Assembly: GCA_905234755.1 (NCBI GenBank)
Contig: CAJOIT010000005.1
Coordinates: 122,786-186,785, forward strand
Source of the DNA: an uncultured Bacteroidales bacterium
Lineage (GTDB): Bacteria; Bacteroidota; Bacteroidia; Bacteroidales; ML635J-15
Direction: 5' to 3'
DNA: 64,000 nt
Part shown: positions 1 to 7,041 of the stretch, one piece after another
Layout: every line of letters begins with the position of its first letter
How positions within the stretch are numbered: position 1 is the first letter of the stretch
The notes under the pieces: generated by a model
Told to the model about the DNA's origin: nothing
Database searches by the model: none
The model's input: only the letters and a program-made list of their open reading frames with translations
Position numbers and translations under genes: made by a program

Positions 1-494
1 TCAACTATTACGCTTGCTACCCTGTAACCGGTTTCCGGAGTGATAGTGAACGCTGGTGTTGCGTCTTCTTCTACTGTAACTGATGTTGTCACAACCTCGC
101 CATTGTAAGTAACAGTTCCATGCTCTCCTACTGTAAGAGTAATCGTGTAGGTATCTACAGGATCAGCCTCGAAAGTAACATCAATGGTATGGTTTGCTGT
201 TACTGCTTCGAAGGTGTATACTCCGTTTTCGTCAAGCTGGTTGGTTACATTCGTGCCGCCTTCGTTTGCAATATCAACTATTACATTTGCAACATGAGAA
301 CCAGTTGCTGGAGTAATTGTGAATGCCGGTGTTGCATTTTCGTCTACTGTAACCACTTGTGCATTTTCAAGAGCTTCGCTGTTGTATGAAACAGTTCCAT
401 TTCCTGTAATGTTAACAGTGATTTCATAATTCTGGGCATTAGCAAACAACGACAGCAGCAATGCCACGCAAATCAAAATAAAACTTCTTCTCAT
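1..494 (-). CDS. Secreted bacterial-repeat-domain protein, 3' part outside the window
   Basis: This reading frame opens at an ATG at 494 and runs off the left edge of the window, so only about 164 N-terminal residues are visible. It begins with a clear signal peptide (MRRSFILICVALLLSLFANAQ) followed by at least two copies of a roughly 80-residue repeat of the type YEITVNITGNGTVSYN / YTITLTVGEHGTVTYN, each continuing into an 'ATPAFTITP.TG..VA.VIVD' segment. This matches the beta-rich 'bacterial repeat' modules common in surface proteins that are secreted by T9SS and carry a C-terminal sorting domain, but the C-terminus is not visible. The function is unknown. Surface exposure is inferred from the signal peptide and repeats. 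Confidence 0.8.
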   Translation of the reverse strand, partial: MRRSFILICVALLLSLFANAQNYEITVNITGNGTVSYNSEALENAQVVTVDENATPAFTITPATGSHVANVIVDIANEGGTNVTNQLDENGVYTFEAVTANHTIDVTFEADPVDTYTITLTVGEHGTVTYNGEVVTTSVTVEEDATPAFTITPETGYRVASVIV

Positions 495-777
495 AACTTT
501 TCTGAATAATCGAAGACATAAATTTCTCGCGAACGCGCACCGTCTTCGGTTAAATGCACGCTCATCGTTAAATTACAATTATGTTCTAAATATCTGTTAT
601 ACATAAATTTATAACCACAATCTTCTGCAATAAGGCCACAATTGCCTTCTTTACAAAAAACCAGACAAAGAAAATACTTTTTGTTGACAATGCAAAAAAA
701 ATATTAAGTGTTTCAAATAAATTTGTTAACAACACCGCCAAGCATTTTCTCTACAACACCTATTTAATAATTAGACA
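495..777. other. Gap without a recognisable gene
   Basis: This AT-rich stretch separates the start of the truncated repeat protein from the terminator of the peptidase gene. It must hold the promoter for the minus-strand gene that starts at 494, but I could not find a convincing TTG/TAnnTTTG pair. No ORF or RNA gene is visible. Confidence 0.5.
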
Positions 778-806
778 CAAAAAAGGGCTACCGATTCGGC
801 AGCCCT
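778..806 (-). terminator. Intrinsic terminator of the S9 peptidase gene
   Basis: Read on the minus strand, AGGGCT-g-CCG-AAT-CGG-t-AGCCCT forms a hairpin followed directly by six U residues. It lies 19 nt after the peptidase stop codon. Confidence 0.8.
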
Positions 807-824
807 ATAATAGGATGTAGAACA

Positions 825-2978
825 TTATTTCAGATGGTCGTCAAAATAGCGAGTGACAGTCCTCATAAGATGCACCCTATCAAGTCCGCGCACATTGTGT
901 TCGTGGTTGGGGTAAACGAAATAGTCAACTAGCACCTTGTTTTCAATGCACTTGTTGAGGAACTGCAAACTGTGCTGCCATACAACAACTGGGTCGATGC
1001 AACCATGAATTATCATCAGGCGACCTTTCAACTTGTCGGTCTTGTTGAGCAGACTTGCCTTTTCGTAACCTTCTGGATTTTCCTGAGGAGTGTCCATGTA
1101 GCGTTCTCCATACATTACCTCGTAGTATTTCCAGTCGATAACTGGACCTCCGGCAACACCCACCTTGAAAATGTCGGCGCAATCGGTCATAAGCGTAGTA
1201 GTCATAAATCCGCCGTAGCTCCATCCGTGAACGCCAAGCCTGTCCATATCGACATAGCCAAGCGACTTCAGGAACTCAACGCCAGTCAATTGGTCGCGAG
1301 TCTCAACCGAGCCCACATGCCTATGAATTATACTTTCGAACTCGAAGCCTCGATTTGCAGAGCCTCTGTTATCGAGAGTAAACATAACATAACCATTCTG
1401 AGCCATATACATATCCCAGCCTGCAGCGCCACCGAAACGAGAATTTGTAATCATCTGTGCGTGAGGGCCTCCGTAAACATACACAATTGCAGGATATTTC
1501 TTGTTAGGGTCGAAATCGGGCGGAGTTATAAGACGGTAATACAAATCCGTCTTACCATCATCGGCCTTAAGTGTTCCAATCTTCAATGTAGGCATCTTGT
1601 AGTTTGCAAGAGCATTCTCTGCCGTCAACAAAGTTGAGATTGCCTTTCCCGTGGATGTTTGGTAGAGAATATATTCACGGGGAACAGTTGTCGATTCGTA
1701 TGAATCAACCAAATATTCACCATCGTTTGAAAGAATAGCATCATGTTTACCGCTATTGCCTGAAATCAAGGTCATTTTTCCTGATGCGATGTTCACCTTA
1801 TATATTGTAAAGTCAATAGGAGTTTCCTTGTTTGCATTGATAATCAAGTCCTGATTCTTGTTTGCGAATCCGTAAATTTCCTGAACTTCGAAATCGCCCT
1901 TTGTAATCTGAGAAATCTGCTTGCCATCTATATTATATAGGTATAAGTGCCAGAATCCATCCTTGCGCGACCAGTAGATGAATTTTTCAGGGTCGTTGGG
2001 CAAGAAAGTAAGCGGATGCTGAGGCTCGACATAGCGCTCATTCTTCTCCTCGAACAAAAGCTTTTCGAACTTACCAGTTGTAGCACTGTATCTACGCATC
2101 TGCAAATGGTTCTGCTCGCGGTTCAGCACCCCGACATATATCGACTTCTCATCGGGGCTCCAAGTTACCATGGAAAGGTACTGGTCTTTAGGTCCATCAA
2201 CATCAAGATAAATTATCTTCTGCGTTTTCATGTCGAAAACGCCAACGGTCACCTCTTCGCTGTCCATGCCTGCCATGCAATATTTTTCGGGTTTCAACTT
2301 TGCCACGCGCTCGTTGACATCAACAATAGGATAATCGGAGACCTTGCTGTTGTCCTTGCGGTAGAAAGCCAAGTAATTACCCTTTGGCGACCAGAAAATT
2401 CCGCCATCAATACCAAATTCGTTGCGATGAACAGTCTGACCGTAAACGATGTTGCAGTCCTTTTCATCGCTAACCTTCATAACCTTGTCGCCCGATTTTA
2501 TCAGCAGGTTGTTGTCAACCGTATACGCAAAGCTTGAATTAGCCGCGCAATAGGTTGCATTCTCCACATCGTCGTCACACTTTGCAGCAGAAGTGATTTT
2601 TTTCTTTGCAACATCAAACACGCAGACTGAATTTCCAACGCGGACTTCCATTTCGTTCTTCGAAAGCCAGGTGTAACCCGGATAAGACATCGCTGGTGCT
2701 ATGTCATTCTTCTTCAGCTCCGAAACCAACTCTTCAAGAGCGAACAAAGTCGTAGTCTTTTTCTTGTCGAAAGAAAATTCAACCAAGTTACGACCGTCCC
2801 ACTTAGTGCAAGTCTTTGCATCAGGACGGATTTGCAGTCCATAAATCATTTCGTGATACAAGTTGCGCCATACGCCAACTACTGCATCGTCGATTGTTAA
2901 AGATTTTGTCTGCGCTCCCACATAAAACGGCAACACGCAAAGGATTGCCAAAAACACTAAAGTTATTCTCCTTATCAT
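825..2978 (-). CDS. S9-family serine peptidase, dipeptidyl peptidase IV type
   Basis: This is an exported prolyl-type peptidase of the DPP-IV family, 717 aa from the chosen start. After a signal peptide (MIRRITLVFLAILCVLPFYVGAQ) comes the N-terminal beta-propeller (WSPKGNYLAFYRKDNS, WSPDEKSIYV) and then an alpha/beta hydrolase domain. The nucleophile elbow is GWSYGG (Ser about 587). The acid is in HGCIDPV (Asp about 662) and the base in NHEHNV (His about 694). Such enzymes remove N-terminal dipeptides or tripeptides after proline in the periplasm or on the surface, and serve amino-acid nutrition. A longer frame from TTG at 3002 is unlikely because that codon lies inside the -7 promoter element. 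DPP-IV versus prolyl tripeptidyl peptidase cannot be settled by eye. The gene appears monocistronic, with its own promoter and terminator. Confidence 0.92.
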   Translation of the reverse strand: MIRRITLVFLAILCVLPFYVGAQTKSLTIDDAVVGVWRNLYHEMIYGLQIRPDAKTCTKWDGRNLVEFSFDKKKTTTLFALEELVSELKKNDIAPAMSYPGYTWLSKNEMEVRVGNSVCVFDVAKKKITSAAKCDDDVENATYCAANSSFAYTVDNNLLIKSGDKVMKVSDEKDCNIVYGQTVHRNEFGIDGGIFWSPKGNYLAFYRKDNSKVSDYPIVDVNERVAKLKPEKYCMAGMDSEEVTVGVFDMKTQKIIYLDVDGPKDQYLSMVTWSPDEKSIYVGVLNREQNHLQMRRYSATTGKFEKLLFEEKNERYVEPQHPLTFLPNDPEKFIYWSRKDGFWHLYLYNIDGKQISQITKGDFEVQEIYGFANKNQDLIINANKETPIDFTIYKVNIASGKMTLISGNSGKHDAILSNDGEYLVDSYESTTVPREYILYQTSTGKAISTLLTAENALANYKMPTLKIGTLKADDGKTDLYYRLITPPDFDPNKKYPAIVYVYGGPHAQMITNSRFGGAAGWDMYMAQNGYVMFTLDNRGSANRGFEFESIIHRHVGSVETRDQLTGVEFLKSLGYVDMDRLGVHGWSYGGFMTTTLMTDCADIFKVGVAGGPVIDWKYYEVMYGERYMDTPQENPEGYEKASLLNKTDKLKGRLMIIHGCIDPVVVWQHSLQFLNKCIENKVLVDYFVYPNHEHNVRGLDRVHLMRTVTRYFDDHLK

Positions 2979-2999
2979 TTCTTTATTAATTTTATGCGA

Positions 3000-3031
3000 C
3001 AAATATACGGAATGTCGTGCGTTATCCCAAA
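3000..3031 (-). promoter_or_regulatory. Bacteroidota-type promoter of the S9 peptidase gene
   Basis: On the minus strand there is a -7 box TATATTTG (3007-3000) and an upstream TTTG (3031-3028) separated by 20 nt. The inferred transcript start lies about 15-20 nt before the ATG at 2978. Confidence 0.65.
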
Positions 3032-3242
3032 CGCATTATATATTTTTTAACACTATATGCATAAAATCGCACCTACACGCCATTCCTACATTTAGCAAAC
3101 ACGGCAAAAAGTCGCCGAAAAACAAAACTCATCAGAAATTTTTCACCGCCATCGCAACCTCCTAACAAACTAAACCAAAGAGAGTTATATCACCGCACAA
3201 ACTAAAAGTCGCAATATCCGGCAAAACTTTTTCAACAATCCA

Positions 3243-3272
3243 TTGTTAATTAAAATAAAAGCATTACCTTTG
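3243..3272 (+). promoter_or_regulatory. Bacteroidota-type promoter upstream of the 3346 gene
   Basis: TTG at 3243-3245, a 19-nt spacer, then the -7 box TACCTTTG at 3265-3272. This is a full match to the consensus. The predicted transcript starts about 65 nt before the CDS and first passes a terminator-like hairpin. Confidence 0.65.
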
Positions 3273-3303
3273 TGGCGATTGTTTTTGAGTAAGAGTTTTG
3301 TGT

Positions 3304-3331
3304 ATGGGTATTGCTTGATACCCATTTTTTT
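3304..3331 (+). terminator. Terminator-like hairpin in the leader of the 3346 gene
   Basis: ATGGGTAT-(TGCTTG)-ATACCCAT forms a perfect 8-bp stem followed by six T residues. It lies between the promoter at 3243-3272 and the CDS at 3346, so it would end transcription before the gene. It could be a leader attenuator or the 3' end of a short RNA of about 50 nt. Confidence 0.65.
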
Positions 3332-3345
3332 ATTAACCTTGCAGC

Positions 3346-3852
3346 ATGAAAAAAGCAGTGCATATATTTCTCTTCATTGTTTGGGCAACCATGGCGTCCG
3401 CACCAATGTTTGCACAAAACGATACTGCTAGTCAACGCATTACACTGCACAAAATTTCTGCAAGTATAATTCCGCCAAAACATTTCGAGTACGATTCCAT
3501 CAGCGATAAGATTTCGCACCCCGGCTCATTAGCATCAATACAAGTAAACGAAGTAAGAAATCGGAATTATAAAAAAATCACTGCTGCCATGACGGAAAAG
3601 TACATGGCATCACAAGGATTTGGACTTATCGAAAAGCGCGAAATAAAAATGCAAGACAGCAAAGATGCTGTGTTATTCAAGTGCAGGTTCAAATCCAGAG
3701 ACGACAAAGGCAAGGAATTGAGCTTCATCAGGCTCATGCTTTTCACTGGAACAGAAAACACAATATGGGTTACAGCCGACTTCCCCGAGTGCATGGAAAA
3801 GCTCATCGAAACTGCGATAACCAGTAGCATTAAAACAATCAACGAAAATTAA
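3346..3852 (+). CDS. Small exported protein of unknown function
   Basis: A 168-aa protein with a signal peptide ending at MFAQ (residues 1-24). The rest is a soluble alpha/beta-looking sequence with a short charged C-terminus. The pattern (ITLHKISASIIPPKHF, then a SISDKISHPGSLASIQVNEV stretch and ..FTGTENTIWVTADFP..) is reminiscent of small PsbP/DcrB-like periplasmic proteins, but I do not recognise a specific family. No cysteines form a lipobox. It stands alone between the divergent S9 peptidase gene and the PorP/SprF gene. The leader hairpin at 3304-3331 suggests that its transcription is conditional. Confidence 0.75.
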   Translation: MKKAVHIFLFIVWATMASAPMFAQNDTASQRITLHKISASIIPPKHFEYDSISDKISHPGSLASIQVNEVRNRNYKKITAAMTEKYMASQGFGLIEKREIKMQDSKDAVLFKCRFKSRDDKGKELSFIRLMLFTGTENTIWVTADFPECMEKLIETAITSSIKTINEN

Positions 3853-3930
3853 TTTTCACATCTTTCACACTGGCGGTCAACAACATACGCCAAAACCAAT
3901 CAAAAATATTTAACATTTTTTTATTAAATG

Positions 3931-3961
3931 TTTGTTTGTATTGAAATAATAGTTAAATTTG
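3931..3961 (+). promoter_or_regulatory. Bacteroidota-type promoter of the PorP/SprF gene
   Basis: TTTG at 3931-3934, a 19-nt spacer, then TAAATTTG at 3954-3961, about 33 nt before the ATG at 3995. Confidence 0.7.
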
Positions 3962-3994
3962 CACCTAGGACTAAAACCCTAAACATTGAAGATT

Positions 3995-4951
3995 ATGAGT
4001 AAAGAGTTTAGAAAGAAGTTTTTGATGGTTGCTGTAGCGATTCTCTTGTGCAACAGTGCATTACTCGCGCAACAGTTACCATTGTTTAGCCAGTACATGA
4101 TGAACGATTTCTACATAAACCCAGCAATTGCTGGTACTAAAGATTACTCTCCTATAGTAATCGGCGTGCATAAGCAGTGGGTTGGAATGAAAGAAGCTCC
4201 ATCAACGCAAACTTTATCAGGTCATACGTCCCTATATCATGGGCAAATGGGTTTGGGTGGAATACTTTTCCACGACAAGTACGGACCGTCTAGTGAAATC
4301 GGATTCAAGGCAATATATGCATATAATATTTTTCTGGGTTCGAGACATAATCATATGTCTTTTGGTTTGTCTGCAGAATGCTACCAGTACAAGCTTGACC
4401 AGCGAAACTTTGACCCGACATGGTACGATGATCCGTCTCTTACCTATCTTATTGAAAAGACAATAATTCCAGACGCATCATTTGGTCTTTATGCTTATGG
4501 TACAGGTCCGAATAATAAATATTATGCCAGCGTTACTGTTGCAAACCTCTTCCAGTCGAAGATGAAAGTAAACCAAAACATCAAGGAAAACAAAATGGTA
4601 AGACACTATTTCATTTTTGGAGGCTACAGATTTGAATTCAACAAAAAGAATAAAAAGTCTGTAGACTTTGAAATGGAGCCGTCAATAATGATAAAGACAA
4701 CGGAACTCACCTTGCCACAATTCGATATCAACCTCAAATTTTTCATCAAGCAAGACTACTGGTTCGGTGTTTCGGTTCGTCCGGGCGACTCATTCATTGC
4801 AAATGTCGGCGTGAAGTACAAACAATACTATTTCGGTTACGCATACGATGTTACATTCAGCGACTTGTCGAACTACACATGGGGTTCCCAGGAATTTATC
4901 TTCGGCGTTAACATCGGAGAAAATGCACGCAAGCACCGCAGCTTCTTCTAG
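3995..4951 (+). CDS. PorP/SprF family type IX secretion outer-membrane protein
   Basis: A 318-aa outer-membrane beta-barrel protein of the PorP/SprF family. After the signal peptide (ending LLAQ) the mature protein opens with the family signature QLPLFSQYMMNDFYINPAIAGT, followed by alternating amphipathic strands (MGLGGILFHDKYGPSSEIGFKAIYAYNI and others). Members work with the type IX secretion and gliding machinery, where they anchor or help present secreted cargo. I prefer ATG 3995 over the in-frame TTG at 3986. It is single here, with its own promoter and terminator and no porK/L/M/N genes nearby. That fits one of the many stand-alone PorP paralogues more than the core PorP, so the exact role is open. 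Confidence 0.93.
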   Translation: MSKEFRKKFLMVAVAILLCNSALLAQQLPLFSQYMMNDFYINPAIAGTKDYSPIVIGVHKQWVGMKEAPSTQTLSGHTSLYHGQMGLGGILFHDKYGPSSEIGFKAIYAYNIFLGSRHNHMSFGLSAECYQYKLDQRNFDPTWYDDPSLTYLIEKTIIPDASFGLYAYGTGPNNKYYASVTVANLFQSKMKVNQNIKENKMVRHYFIFGGYRFEFNKKNKKSVDFEMEPSIMIKTTELTLPQFDINLKFFIKQDYWFGVSVRPGDSFIANVGVKYKQYYFGYAYDVTFSDLSNYTWGSQEFIFGVNIGENARKHRSFF

Positions 4952-4980
4952 GATTTTTCATAACTACATTAATATTTAAA

Positions 4981-5010
4981 AATAGCATCCGATTTGGATG
5001 CTATTTTTTT
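4981..5010. terminator. Bidirectional terminator between the PorP/SprF gene and engB
   Basis: ATAGCATCC-GATTT-GGATGCTAT, a perfect 9-bp stem, has seven T residues on the right and an A-rich run on the left. It can terminate both convergent genes. Confidence 0.8.
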
Positions 5011-5040
5011 GTCACTATAACTAAAGATTGTTTTTCGCTA

Positions 5041-5640
5041 CTACTGTAAGCTATTGATTATGTTCTGAATGTAATCAAGAATCTCCTCCTGCCCCATCTT
5101 ACTTACAGCAGAACTCACAAGCATGTCGGGAAGCGACTCCCATGTCTGAAGCAAATGCTCCTTGTACGCATCGACCTTAGATGACAAAACATTAGGCCCT
5201 ATTTTGTCGGCTTTTGTGAAGATTATCGTAAAAGGAACCCTGTTCGCTCCCAGCCAGTTTATAAACTCAACATCTATATCCTGAGGTTCGAGACGAGAAT
5301 CAACAAGGACAAAAAGATTTACGAGATTCTGACGATTAAGTATATACCCCTCAATCATCCTACGAAATACTTCTCGCTGTGATTTCGAGACCTTTGCATA
5401 ACCATAACCAGGCAAATCGACAAGATACCACGAGCTATTTATTACAAAATGATTGATTTTCTGTGTTTTTCCTGGACTAGCTGAAGTCTTTGCCAGCTTC
5501 GAATTGGAAGTAAGCATATTTATTAGCGACGACTTCCCTACATTAGAGCGCCCTATAAAAGCAAACTCGGGCATATCGGGCTTTGGACACCTACGAAAAT
5601 CATCGTTAGACATTAGATATTGTGCTGTTTTTATCTGCAT
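5041..5640 (-). CDS. engB: Ribosome biogenesis GTPase EngB (YihA/YsxC)
   Basis: A 199-aa TRAFAC GTPase required for large-subunit ribosome assembly. The full G-motif set is visible: G1 GRSNVGKSS (30-38), G2-region TSASPGKTQ (52-60), G3 DLPGYG (75-80), G4 TKAD (142-145) and a G5-like SSAVS near the C-terminus. The length is typical for EngB. It sits 31 nt downstream of the TlpA-like gene on the same strand and may be read through from it. It ends at the shared bidirectional terminator. Confidence 0.97.
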   Translation of the reverse strand: MQIKTAQYLMSNDDFRRCPKPDMPEFAFIGRSNVGKSSLINMLTSNSKLAKTSASPGKTQKINHFVINSSWYLVDLPGYGYAKVSKSQREVFRRMIEGYILNRQNLVNLFVLVDSRLEPQDIDVEFINWLGANRVPFTIIFTKADKIGPNVLSSKVDAYKEHLLQTWESLPDMLVSSAVSKMGQEEILDYIQNIINSLQ

Positions 5641-5671
5641 AACAAAAAAGTTGAAAATTGAAAGTTGAAAG

Positions 5672-6982
5672 TTAAAATTTTATCAGGCTTTCCACTGCAT
5701 TAAACAGTTGTTCCCCAGTGATAGGTTTTGCAACAATATTCATATTCTTGTCAACAATATACATGGATGGCGTAGCATAAACTGCATAATCGGAAACGAT
5801 TTTCCCTTCCCATCCGAGCAAATCGGATGCAACCTTAAACGAAAGGGAATTGTCCTTTACATACTTGCGAATATCTGCCTCATCCTCATCGATACTAATT
5901 GCCACAATGTCAACTTTTGCTCGCTTAAACAACGATATTGCCTCATTAATACGCGGGATTTCCTCCTTACAGTTCTCACACCAGGTAGCCCAAAATAACA
6001 CCAAAGTATAGTCCGACTTCATCTGCGACAAAACAACATCTTCACCATCAATGGTCTCTATCTCGAAGTCGGGGGCTTTAGCTCCTATACGCAAGTCGGT
6101 ATAGCTCTTTACCCTCGTCTTAAGGTTGCCTTCTGTCGAACATGAATTTCCATATTCAACGCTTAACTGATACAAATCATCATAGCGTTCCATTGATTCA
6201 AATCCAGTAAGTATGTAATCGAAAATCTTCGAAAAGATCTCCTGATTTCCCTGCTTTAGATAATTAAGTATTTCACGAGCAGCATTGGCATATTCCGATG
6301 GTTCATATTTTTTCAAATACGATACAACAAAATGATGGTAGGCATTGGAATTAAGAAGTTCCAAGTCGTTCATCGGGAAATTCTTTGCAAGAAAATTCTT
6401 CTTTCGGTCTGCCGACTCCGAAATATTTAAGTTAATATCCTTGAAATAAGACAAATATCTACTTGCAAATGTTCCATTTTTCTGTTTAATAGCCTTTTCG
6501 AGACAAGAACTTACCAATGCGTTTTCTTTTCCCAACTCCTTTTCGGCTGTAGAAAGGAAATCGCCACGCGGATAAATCTTCACCAGTTCGCGAAGAATTC
6601 CAATTTTGTACTCTGCTAGTTCAGCCTCAGCCACATACGCATAAAGTTGCTGATTTTCGGCTGATTCCACAACCTTCATCGACGACTTCATATTACGGAC
6701 GGATGTTTCAATCCTTATATTCTCTCCGCTATATATTATGTCGAAATAATCCTTAGTGTCGGCATGTACGCGATAAAGTCCAATCTGCTGGTTTGTAAAG
6801 TAAAACAGAAATTCACCATTGGCATCTGTCGTTACTGTCGACACGACCTTGCTTTCATCACCGAACTGCTCGCATATATACAACTTGCCGAAAGAGTAAC
6901 CTGCAATTTTACCACTGAAAACACACTGGGCAGACAATCCTACTGGCAAAAGGAAAAGTAACGCTATTAAAAATCTTCTCAT
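5672..6982 (-). CDS. Exported TlpA-like thiol-disulfide oxidoreductase
   Basis: A 436-aa periplasmic protein with a signal peptide (MRRFLIALLFLLPVGLSAQ). The N-terminal half has the beta-sandwich start often found in Bacteroidota TlpA proteins (CVFSGKIAGYSFGKLYICEQFGDESKVVSTVTTDANGEF, DUF4369-like). A helical middle follows. The C-terminal AhpC/TSA-thioredoxin fold begins near residue 297 (IGAKAPDFEIETIDGEDVVL) and carries the active site WCENC (Cys335, Cys338) and the cis-proline region YATPSMYIV. The role is reduction or isomerisation of disulfides in exported proteins. The terminator of the upstream 804-aa gene lies between the two genes, so they are probably separate units. Confidence 0.9.
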   Translation of the reverse strand: MRRFLIALLFLLPVGLSAQCVFSGKIAGYSFGKLYICEQFGDESKVVSTVTTDANGEFLFYFTNQQIGLYRVHADTKDYFDIIYSGENIRIETSVRNMKSSMKVVESAENQQLYAYVAEAELAEYKIGILRELVKIYPRGDFLSTAEKELGKENALVSSCLEKAIKQKNGTFASRYLSYFKDINLNISESADRKKNFLAKNFPMNDLELLNSNAYHHFVVSYLKKYEPSEYANAAREILNYLKQGNQEIFSKIFDYILTGFESMERYDDLYQLSVEYGNSCSTEGNLKTRVKSYTDLRIGAKAPDFEIETIDGEDVVLSQMKSDYTLVLFWATWCENCKEEIPRINEAISLFKRAKVDIVAISIDEDEADIRKYVKDNSLSFKVASDLLGWEGKIVSDYAVYATPSMYIVDKNMNIVAKPITGEQLFNAVESLIKF

Positions 6983-6990
6983 AAATACAT

Positions 6991-7024
6991 TAAAAAAGGA
7001 GACTGCATAATATACAGTCTCCTT
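6991..7024 (-). terminator. Intrinsic terminator of the OmpA-like gene
   Basis: On the minus strand, AAGGAGACTG-(9-nt loop)-CAGTCTCCTT is a perfect 10-bp stem followed by a U run. It lies just after the stop of the 804-aa gene. Confidence 0.85.
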
Positions 7025-7041
7025 GTATTCAATAATATTAA

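Noticed and set aside
972..1637. 221-aa ORF antisense to the S9 peptidase
   Set aside because: It is the reverse-strand shadow of a well-supported gene with catalytic motifs.
2979..3002. N-terminal extension of the S9 peptidase from TTG 3002
   Set aside because: The codon lies within the -7 promoter element TATATTTG, so it would not be in the transcript.
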